From the NCBI RefSeq assembly GCF_009905615.1, contig NZ_JAAAKW010000001.1, positions 682,001-746,000 on the forward strand: 64,000 bases of DNA, read 5' to 3'. Numbering within the stretch: position 1 is the first letter of the stretch; every line of letters begins with the position of its first letter. A program made the translations under genes and the position numbers. Below, one piece after another: positions 57,632-64,000 of the stretch. Under the pieces are notes generated by a model. It had not been told where the DNA came from. It ran no database searches and worked only from the letters and a program-made list of their open reading frames with translations. The stretch comes from Pseudomonas sp. SLFW (GTDB lineage: Bacteria; Pseudomonadota; Gammaproteobacteria; Pseudomonadales; Pseudomonadaceae).

Positions 57632-57654
57632 GCCGGTCCTCCATAAAAACCGGC
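57632..57654 (+). promoter_or_regulatory. Hairpin in leader of the OprD-family porin gene
   Basis: GCCGGT / ACCGGC (57632-57637 with 57649-57654), 11-base loop, about 34 bases before the porin start. A second hairpin GTGCCA / TGGCAC lies near 57543-57572. Either could be an attenuator or 3' end of copy 3. Confidence 0.4.
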
Positions 57655-57687
57655 CTCTATAAAAGATGTAAAAGGGAGCTTCAACAC

Positions 57688-59070
57688 GTGAAAAAAGCCA
57701 GCACCGCTGTATTCGCCCTCTCCGCCCTCGCCTTGAGCGTCGCGGCCCAGGCAGAGCCAACCAGTCAGGAGTTCGTCCCGACGACACTGGCCACCACCAA
57801 CGCCCAGAGCGAAGCCAAAGGCTTTCTGGAAGACTCGAAAATCACCGGTTCGACCAAGAACTGGTACGCCAATGAACTGCTGCGTCGCGGTGGCAATTTC
57901 AGCCGCAGCGAGAACGGCGTCGTGGTCGATCGCGACCCACGTCGTATCAACTGGGTGCAAGGCACCATCGTTGACTACAGCTCGGGCTTCACTCAGGGCA
58001 CCGTCGGGTTCGCCACGCAGATGGCGGTCTACAACGCCGTTGCGCTGGACCGCGACAAGGATGACCTGATGGGCGGCGCCAACCGCACGTTGACCAAGAA
58101 CAACGGCGACCCCGTTGGCCAGTGGAGCAAGCTGGGCCTTGGCAACATCAAGGCACGCATCTCCAACACCACGCTGACCGCCGGCCGCCAGTCGCTGAAC
58201 ACGCCGGTACTGGCCTACATCGGTAACCGTGCGCTGCCGTCGAGCTTCGAAGGTGTGAGCATCCTCAGCGAAGAGTTCAATAACCTGTCGTTCACCGCTG
58301 GCAGCTTCGACCGCGTCTCACCGCGTTCCGAACAGAGCCTGACCAAGTTCCGCTCCGAGTACACCGCCAACGCGAACATCGAAGCCGACCGCGTGGACAT
58401 GGCCGGTGTCGACTACAAGCCGTTCAAAAGCCTGACGACCAGCTTCTACGCTTCGAACGTCCAGGATTTCTGGCACCAGTACTATTTCTCGTTCCTGCAC
58501 GAGCTGGGCGACACCGACGTCCTGGGCCTGAGCACCAACCTGAACTACTACAAAACCAAAGATTCAGGCTCGAAGAAAATGGGCCCGATCGACAACGACA
58601 CCTACTCCCTGTCGTTGACCGCGACCCACAAGGCGCACAGCTTCAGCATTGCCTATCAGGAAGTCGAGGGTGACACCTACTTCGACTACGTGCATGACAG
58701 CAACGCCATCTTCCTCGCCAACTCCTTGCTCTCGGACTTCAACGGACCGAACGAGAAGTCGGTGCAACTGAGCTACCTGCTGAACATGGCCGACTACGGC
58801 GTGCCAGGCCTGAAGTTCAACGTCTATCAAGCCCGCGGCTTCGACATCGACGGTACGCACTACAAAGGCACCGCCTATGACGTGCGCAGCATGGACGGCG
58901 AAACCCACTACGAATACGGCGTAGGCGCCTCGTACACCCTGCAGTCCGGTCCGCTGAAGGCCTCGACCATGCGCGGCACGTACACCACCCACCGCGCGAG
59001 TGCGAACCAGGCTGACGGCAACATCAACGAGTTCCGTCTGGTGACCACCATCCCGTTCAACATCCTTTAA
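57688..59070 (+). CDS. opdP: OprD-family outer-membrane porin for dipeptides (OpdP-like, GTG start)
   Basis: A 460-residue OprD-family porin. Signal peptide about 1-23 (STAVFALSALALSVAAQA), then FLEDSKITGSTKNWYANELLRR, RDPRRINWVQGTIVDYSSGFTQGTVGF, typical early strands of OprD. It ends in ...RLVTTIPFNIL, beta-strand type. GTG at 57688 follows AAAGGGAG by about 9 bases, and the ATG frame from 57556 would add 44 residues before the signal peptide. Its place among dppA genes matches P. aeruginosa OpdP, a glycine-glutamate dipeptide channel. Confidence 0.93.
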   Translation: MKKASTAVFALSALALSVAAQAEPTSQEFVPTTLATTNAQSEAKGFLEDSKITGSTKNWYANELLRRGGNFSRSENGVVVDRDPRRINWVQGTIVDYSSGFTQGTVGFATQMAVYNAVALDRDKDDLMGGANRTLTKNNGDPVGQWSKLGLGNIKARISNTTLTAGRQSLNTPVLAYIGNRALPSSFEGVSILSEEFNNLSFTAGSFDRVSPRSEQSLTKFRSEYTANANIEADRVDMAGVDYKPFKSLTTSFYASNVQDFWHQYYFSFLHELGDTDVLGLSTNLNYYKTKDSGSKKMGPIDNDTYSLSLTATHKAHSFSIAYQEVEGDTYFDYVHDSNAIFLANSLLSDFNGPNEKSVQLSYLLNMADYGVPGLKFNVYQARGFDIDGTHYKGTAYDVRSMDGETHYEYGVGASYTLQSGPLKASTMRGTYTTHRASANQADGNINEFRLVTTIPFNIL

Positions 59071-59084
59071 TCAACCGCTGGGCA

Positions 59085-59125
59085 GTTTCGGGGCAAGGTT
59101 CATACAGAACTTAATGCCCCGAAAC
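59085..59125 (+). promoter_or_regulatory. Intercistronic hairpin between porin and dppA copy 4
   Basis: A perfect 11-bp stem GTTTCGGGGCA / TGCCCCGAAAC with a 19-base loop and no T-run. It is probably an attenuator or RNA-stability element within the operon. Confidence 0.5.
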
Positions 59126-59167
59126 ACCCACTGAGTAATGGCTTCATCACTTGCGGAGGGCGTTTTC

Positions 59168-60787
59168 TTGAAATCGACATTCAAACTCGCAACATTGCGC
59201 AACGCAGTCGCATTGGCACTGGGAATGACACTGCTCAGCGCCGCGGTCGGCGTTCAGGCCAAACCTCTTGTGGTCTGCACCGAAGCCAGCCCGGAAGGGT
59301 TTGACATTGCGCTGTACACCACCGCCGTCACCGCTGACGCTGCGGCGGAAACCATTTACAACCGTCTGGTGGACTTCAAGCCCGGCAGCACTGACATCCA
59401 GCCGGCCCTGGCCGAATCGTGGGAAATCAGCGAAGACGGCCTCAATTACACGTTCCACCTGCGCAAAGGCGTCAAGTTCCACACCACCGATTACTTCAAA
59501 CCGACGCGCGACATGAATGCCGACGACGTGGTCTGGAGCTTCCAGCGTCAGCTGGACCCGAACCATCCGTGGCACAAACAATCGACCGTGGGTTTCCCGT
59601 ACTTCGAAAGCATGGGCTTCAAAGACCTGCTCAAGAACGTCGAGAAGGTTGACGACAACACCGTCAAATTCACCCTGACCCGTCGCGAAGCACCGTTCCT
59701 GGCGGACGTTGCCATGGCCTTCTCCTCGATCTACTCGGCCGAATACGCCGATCAATTGCTCAAGAGCAATAAACTCGAAGGCCTGAACAGCCAGCCGATC
59801 GGCACCGGCCCCTTTGTATTCCAGCGCTACGCCAAGGATGCACAGGTGCGTTTCAAGGCCAACCCGGATTACTTCCGTGGCAAACCGCCAGCGGACACCC
59901 TGATTCTGGCCATCGCCACCGACAACAACGTGCGTCTGCAAAAGCTCAAGGCCAACGAGTGTCAGGTCGCGCTGTATCCCAAGCCAGACGACATTCCGAG
60001 TATCAAGAACGACGCGAACCTGAAGGTCGACGAGCTGAACGCGATGACCACCTCCTACATCGCGATGAACACCACCCACAAGTACATGAGCGACGTGCGG
60101 GTGCGGAAGGCCATCGACATCGCCTTCGATAAGGAAGCCTACGTCAACGCGTTGTTCGGCAAGGGCAATGCCACGGTCGGCGTCAACCCGTACCCGGACA
60201 CCCTGCTGGGCTACAACAAAACCCTGAAGAATCCGGCCCACGATCTGGACAAGGCACGTGCCTTGCTTAAGGAAGCAGGCGTTCCGGACGGCACCGTGTT
60301 GACCCTGTTCACCCGCAACGGCGGCGGTCCAACCAACCCGAACCCGATGCTGGGCGCGCAGATGATGCAGTCGGATTTGGCGAAAGTCGGCATTAAGTTA
60401 GATATTCGCGTCATGGAATGGGGCGAAATGCTCAAACGTGCCAAAAACGGCGAGCACGACATGGTGTCGGCGGGCTGGGCAGGCGACAATGGCGACCCTG
60501 ATAACTTCCTGACGCCGAACCTCAGCTGCGAAGCCGCCAAAAACGGCGAGAACTACGCTCGCTGGTGCAATGAGAAGTTCCAGACCCTGATCGATCAGGC
60601 ACGGGAAAAAACCGACCCGGCCGAACGTGCTGCGCTCTATGAGCAGGCACAAGTGATCTTCAATCAGGATCAGCCATGGATCAGCATGGCGCACACCAAG
60701 ATGTTCACCGCAATGCGCAAGAACGTAGAGGGCTACCACATTAGCCCTCTGACCACTAATAACTTCGCCACCACCCAGGTGAAGTAG
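59168..60787 (+). CDS. dppA: Dipeptide ABC transporter substrate-binding protein (copy 4, TTG start)
   Basis: A 539-residue family-5 binding protein, more divergent than copies 1-3. Signal peptide about 1-31 (LKSTFKLATLRNAVALALGM then VGVQA). Mature start KPLVVCTEASPEGFDIALYT. The ligand block reads AGWAGDNGDPDNFL. The region VNPYPDTLLGYNKTLKNPAH replaces the QNAMPPTQWSYD of the others. TTG at 59168 is preferred to ATG 59138 because GGAGG lies 8 bases before it and gives a clean signal peptide. It sits directly before dppB, so it may be the core DppA. Confidence 0.92.
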   Translation: MKSTFKLATLRNAVALALGMTLLSAAVGVQAKPLVVCTEASPEGFDIALYTTAVTADAAAETIYNRLVDFKPGSTDIQPALAESWEISEDGLNYTFHLRKGVKFHTTDYFKPTRDMNADDVVWSFQRQLDPNHPWHKQSTVGFPYFESMGFKDLLKNVEKVDDNTVKFTLTRREAPFLADVAMAFSSIYSAEYADQLLKSNKLEGLNSQPIGTGPFVFQRYAKDAQVRFKANPDYFRGKPPADTLILAIATDNNVRLQKLKANECQVALYPKPDDIPSIKNDANLKVDELNAMTTSYIAMNTTHKYMSDVRVRKAIDIAFDKEAYVNALFGKGNATVGVNPYPDTLLGYNKTLKNPAHDLDKARALLKEAGVPDGTVLTLFTRNGGGPTNPNPMLGAQMMQSDLAKVGIKLDIRVMEWGEMLKRAKNGEHDMVSAGWAGDNGDPDNFLTPNLSCEAAKNGENYARWCNEKFQTLIDQAREKTDPAERAALYEQAQVIFNQDQPWISMAHTKMFTAMRKNVEGYHISPLTTNNFATTQVK

Positions 60788-60796
60788 AAGAAGAAT

Positions 60797-60822
60797 CCGG
60801 CGGGTTCGCAAAAACGAACCCC
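60797..60822 (+). promoter_or_regulatory. Intercistronic hairpin between dppA copy 4 and dppB
   Basis: GCGGGTTCG pairs with CGAACCCCGC (one bulge) around an A-rich loop. Common after binding-protein genes, where it keeps the upstream message in excess over the permease message. Confidence 0.5.
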
Positions 60823-60862
60823 GCTGGAACACGCCTAACCGGCAGATGAGGTACACGAGAAG

Positions 60863-61873
60863 ATGTTTAGTTTTATCGCTCGCCGAGTGGGGTTACTGAT
60901 ACCCACCTTCTTCGGCATCACCTTGCTGACCTTCGCACTGATTCGCCTGATTCCGGGCGACCCGGTCGAAGTCATGATGGGTGAACGCCGGGTCGATCCG
61001 GAAATGCACGCCCAAGCCATGGAACGTCTTGGCCTGAACAAGCCCCTTTATGCGCAATACATCGATTACGTCGGCAAGCTCGCCCATGGCGACCTGGGCG
61101 AATCGCTGCGGACGCGCACGAGCGTGTGGACCGAATTCACTTCGCTGTTCCCGGCGACGCTGGAACTGTCGATTGCGGCGCTGATATTCGCTGGCATCAT
61201 CGGGCTTCTGGCCGGTGTCATCGCGGCCTTGCGACGAGGGTCCCTGTTCGACCATGGGGTGATGGGCATCTCCCTGGCGGGGTACTCGATGCCGATCTTC
61301 TGGTGGGGCCTGATCCTGATCATGTTCTTCTCGGTATCGCTGGGCTGGACCCCGGTATCGGGACGTATCGATCTGCTGTACGACATTCCGCCGAAAACCG
61401 GCTTCATGCTGATCGACACCCTGCTCAGCGATGAAGAAGGCTCGTTCATCGACGCCCTGCGTCACCTGATCCTGCCGGCCATCGTGCTGGGCACCATTCC
61501 GCTGGCGGTGATCGCCCGGATGACCCGCTCCTCGATGCTCGAAGTGCTGCGTGAAGACTACGTGCGTACCGCTCGCGCCAAAGGCCTGTCGCCTGCCCGC
61601 GTGGTGTTTGTCCACGGCCTGCGCAACGCGCTGATCCCAGTTCTGACCGTGTTCGGCCTGCAAGTGGGCACGCTGCTCGCCGGTGCAGTGCTGACCGAAA
61701 CGATCTTCTCCTGGCCGGGTATCGGCAAATGGTTGATCGAAGCCATTGGCGCCCGTGACTACCCTGTCGTGCAGAACGGCATCCTGTTAATCGCCTGCCT
61801 GGTGATTCTGGTCAACTTCGTGGTGGACATCCTCTACGGCTTTGCCAACCCACGCATTCGTCACCAGCGCTGA
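60863..61873 (+). CDS. dppB: Dipeptide ABC transporter permease DppB
   Basis: A 336-residue inner-membrane permease with six helices. N-terminal FIARRVGLLIPTFFGITLLTFALIR and LGLNKPLYAQYIDY are typical of DppB/OppB. The EAA loop is EDYVRTARAKGLSPARVVFVHGLRNALIP (about 229-257). ETIFSWPGIGKWL closes the family signature. Pairs with DppC. Confidence 0.97.
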   Translation: MFSFIARRVGLLIPTFFGITLLTFALIRLIPGDPVEVMMGERRVDPEMHAQAMERLGLNKPLYAQYIDYVGKLAHGDLGESLRTRTSVWTEFTSLFPATLELSIAALIFAGIIGLLAGVIAALRRGSLFDHGVMGISLAGYSMPIFWWGLILIMFFSVSLGWTPVSGRIDLLYDIPPKTGFMLIDTLLSDEEGSFIDALRHLILPAIVLGTIPLAVIARMTRSSMLEVLREDYVRTARAKGLSPARVVFVHGLRNALIPVLTVFGLQVGTLLAGAVLTETIFSWPGIGKWLIEAIGARDYPVVQNGILLIACLVILVNFVVDILYGFANPRIRHQR

Positions 61874-61884
61874 GATCACTTTTT

Positions 61885-62796
61885 ATGAGCACACCTACTC
61901 CCGTAGTAGCAGTCGATCAAAGCCTGCTCTACCCGTCCGTTTACAAAGAGTTCTGGCAGCATTTCTCGAAGAACAAAGGCGCCGTCGCGGGCCTGGCGTT
62001 CATGCTGCTGATCGTTTTCTGCGCCCTGTTCGCGCCGTGGGTCGCCCCTCACGATCCGAGCGAGCAATACCGTGACTTCCTGCTGACCCCACCGGTCTGG
62101 CTCGAAGGCGGTCAATGGCGGTTCCTGCTGGGCACCGATGAGCTGGGTCGCGACCTGCTGTCGCGTCTGATTCAGGGTTCGCGCCTGTCGCTGCTGATCG
62201 GCCTTTCGTCGGTGGTGATGTCGCTGATTCCAGGGATTCTCATGGGCCTGCTGGCCGGTTTCTTCCCGAGAATCCTCGGCCCGACCATCATGCGTCTGAT
62301 GGACATCATGCTGGCCCTGCCGTCGCTGCTGCTGGCTGTGGCCATCGTCGCGATCCTCGGCCCTGGCCTGATCAACACCGTGATCGCCATCGCCATCGTT
62401 TCGCTGCCGTCCTACGTGCGTCTGACCCGTGCTGCTGTCATGGGTGAGCTGAACCGCGACTACGTGACCGCCGCCCGCCTGGCCGGTGCGACCCTGCCGC
62501 GCCTGATGTTCATCACCGTGCTGCCGAACTGCATGGCACCGCTGATCGTTCAGGCGACCTTGAGTTTTTCCTCGGCGATTCTCGACGCTGCGGCGTTGGG
62601 CTTCCTCGGTCTGGGTGTACAACCGCCAACGCCTGAGTGGGGCACCATGCTCGCTTCGGCCCGCGACTACATCGAACGCGCTTGGTGGGTGGTGAGCCTT
62701 CCGGGTCTGACCATTTTGCTCAGCGTGCTGGCAATCAACCTGATGGGCGACGGTCTGCGCGATGCGCTGGACCCGAAACTCAAGAACGCCGCCTGA
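61885..62796 (+). CDS. dppC: Dipeptide ABC transporter permease DppC
   Basis: A 303-residue inner-membrane permease with six helices. An N-terminal cytoplasmic segment with [18 protein letters not shown], then [36 protein letters not shown] (OppC signature) and the EAA loop [27 protein letters not shown]. It starts 11 bases after dppB. Confidence 0.97.
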   Translation: MSTPTPVVAVDQSLLYPSVYKEFWQHFSKNKGAVAGLAFMLLIVFCALFAPWVAPHDPSEQYRDFLLTPPVWLEGGQWRFLLGTDELGRDLLSRLIQGSRLSLLIGLSSVVMSLIPGILMGLLAGFFPRILGPTIMRLMDIMLALPSLLLAVAIVAILGPGLINTVIAIAIVSLPSYVRLTRAAVMGELNRDYVTAARLAGATLPRLMFITVLPNCMAPLIVQATLSFSSAILDAAALGFLGLGVQPPTPEWGTMLASARDYIERAWWVVSLPGLTILLSVLAINLMGDGLRDALDPKLKNAA

Positions 62797-62806
62797 GGAC
62801 GTCCGA

Positions 62807-63775
62807 ATGCCACTTTTAGAAATCAAAAACCTCAACGTTCGCTTCGGCGATGCGACTGCGACCCCGGTCGTCGACGGCCTGGACCTGGCCGTGGACAAGG
62901 GCGAAGTGCTGGCCATTGTGGGCGAATCCGGCTCGGGCAAATCCGTGACCATGATGGCGCTGATGGGCCTGATCGATCACCCCGGCATCGTCACCGCCGA
63001 TTCCCTGATTTTCGACGGCAAGGACATGCTCAAGTTGAGCCCGCGCCAGCGTCGGCAGATCGTCGGCAAAGACCTGTCGATGGTCTTCCAAGACCCGATG
63101 ACAGCCCTGAACCCCAGCTACACCGTGGGTTTCCAGATCGAGGAAGTGCTGCGCGCCCACCTCGGCATGTCGGGCCGCGCTGCGCGCCAACGTGCGCTGG
63201 AGCTGCTGCAGAAGGTTGAAATCCCGGGCGCCGCACAGCGTCTGGAGGCTTACCCGCACCAACTCTCGGGCGGTATGAGCCAGCGTGTGGCGATTGCCAT
63301 GGCGATTGCCGGAGAACCGAAACTGCTGATCGCCGACGAACCGACCACTGCGCTCGACGTGACCATTCAGGCTCAGATCATGGACCTGTTGCTGGCCCTG
63401 CAAAAAGAGCAGGACATGGGCCTGGTGCTCATTACTCACGACCTCGCCGTCGTGGCCGAAACCGCCCAGCGTGTGTGCGTGATGTATGCGGGGCAAGCGG
63501 TGGAAGTCGGTCATGTGCCCGGTCTGTTCGACGTGCCTGCGCACCCGTACAGCGAAGCCCTGCTGGCCGCGATTCCCGAACACAGCATGGGCGCCGCGCG
63601 CCTCTCGACGCTGCCGGGTATCGTCCCTGGCCGTTACGACCGTCCGAGCGGCTGCCTGCTGTCGCCGCGCTGCCCGTACGTTCAAGAGACCTGCCGCCAA
63701 CAGCGCCCTGCGCTGGACCCTAAAGCCAACAGCCTCGCCCGCTGCTTCTACCCGCTGAATCAGGAGGTGGCGTAA
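62807..63775 (+). CDS. dppD: Dipeptide ABC transporter ATPase DppD
   Basis: A 322-residue ABC ATPase. Walker A GESGSGKS (about 39-46), Q-loop [12 protein letters not shown], signature [14 protein letters not shown], Walker [15 protein letters not shown], switch His in LITHDLAVV. The C-terminal oligopeptide-transporter extension carries [14 protein letters not shown], the Fe-S-like cysteine cluster of DppD/OppD. The start at 62807 has TGAGGA upstream; an in-frame ATG at 62762 lies inside dppC. Confidence 0.97.
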   Translation: MPLLEIKNLNVRFGDATATPVVDGLDLAVDKGEVLAIVGESGSGKSVTMMALMGLIDHPGIVTADSLIFDGKDMLKLSPRQRRQIVGKDLSMVFQDPMTALNPSYTVGFQIEEVLRAHLGMSGRAARQRALELLQKVEIPGAAQRLEAYPHQLSGGMSQRVAIAMAIAGEPKLLIADEPTTALDVTIQAQIMDLLLALQKEQDMGLVLITHDLAVVAETAQRVCVMYAGQAVEVGHVPGLFDVPAHPYSEALLAAIPEHSMGAARLSTLPGIVPGRYDRPSGCLLSPRCPYVQETCRQQRPALDPKANSLARCFYPLNQEVA

Positions 63776-64000
63776 TGAGCGAAATCGTATTGACCGCCCG
63801 TGACCTCACCCGTCACTACGATGTATCCCAGGGTTTCTTCAAACCTCACGCCACCGTGCGCGCCCTCAACGGAGTGTCGTTCGAACTGGAAGCCGGCAAG
63901 ACGCTGGCGGTGGTCGGTGAATCCGGCTGCGGCAAGTCCACCCTCGCCCGCGCCCTGACGTTGATCGAAGAGCCTTCCTCGGGCTCGTTGAAAATCGCCG
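63775..64000 (+). CDS. dppF: Dipeptide ABC transporter ATPase DppF (3'-truncated by window edge)
   Basis: The ATG shares one base with the dppD TAA (TAATG), with AGGAGG upstream. The first 75 residues are present: SEIVLTARDLTRHYDVSQGF, the LNGVSFELEAGKTLAVVGES beta-sheet and Walker A GESGCGKST. The frame runs off the end. It is the second nucleotide-binding subunit of the transporter. Confidence 0.94.
   Translation, partial: MSEIVLTARDLTRHYDVSQGFFKPHATVRALNGVSFELEAGKTLAVVGESGCGKSTLARALTLIEEPSSGSLKIA

Overview
The window is a chromosomal segment of a Pseudomonas species, most like the P. fluorescens / P. syringae side of the genus. Three things point there. The gene order of the first third (fumC-sodA block, pmbA, darP, tldD, mreBCD, gatCAB, an rlpA-type gene), and later roxSR plus the dipeptide cluster, is the order I recall from P. 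aeruginosa PAO1 around PA4467-PA4506. The proteins are typical of Pseudomonas. Most intergenic gaps carry Pseudomonas-type REP doublets (REPINs) in at least four sequence classes. No tRNA, rRNA, CRISPR array, insertion sequence or prophage gene was seen.

Layout. 1-410: end of a DUF1810 gene. 547-4338 (minus): iron-starvation operon fagA-fumC-orfX-sodA-ZIP transporter behind a Fur box. 4728-9118: pmbA (minus), darP (plus), tldD and a nitrilase-family amidohydrolase (minus). 9310-18452 (minus): mreB-mreC-mreD-maf-rng-yhdP, continuing into the amidohydrolase and tldD. 18660-22490 (plus): gatCAB and an RlpA-like lipoprotein, then a divergent CaCA-type exchanger. 23616-26357 (minus): AEC carrier and PhoD phosphatase.

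26549-34199 is the fructose PTS locus: fruB-fruK-fruA on minus, with fruR and a TatD-type hydrolase divergent. 34305-39385 is accessory metabolism: low-affinity iron permease family protein, DUF3182 plus alpha/beta hydrolase pair, zinc alcohol dehydrogenase, ketopantoate-reductase-like protein. 39541-44710 (minus) is a galactarate/glucarate cluster: FadR-type regulator, kdgD, MFS importer, garD. 44832-48484 (minus) holds an SbmA/YddA-type ABC transporter and the RoxSR redox two-component system. 48813-51971 (plus) holds a SIMPL protein and a 723-residue Het-C-like protein. 52075-64000 (plus) is a dipeptide uptake cluster: four DppA-type binding proteins, an OprD-family porin, dppB, dppC, dppD and the start of dppF, which runs off the window.

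Most notable: a Het-C (PhcA-like) protein carrying an extra N-terminal HExxH motif, lying between the SIMPL gene and the dipeptide cluster; an apparent ATT initiation codon for mreC; a CaCA exchanger without either signature glutamate and without an ordinary start codon; candidate Hfq/Crc A-rich sites before fruB, fruR and one dppA copy; candidate operators for FruR and the sugar-acid regulator; and a dense, mixed REPIN population with two elements in flipped arm order.
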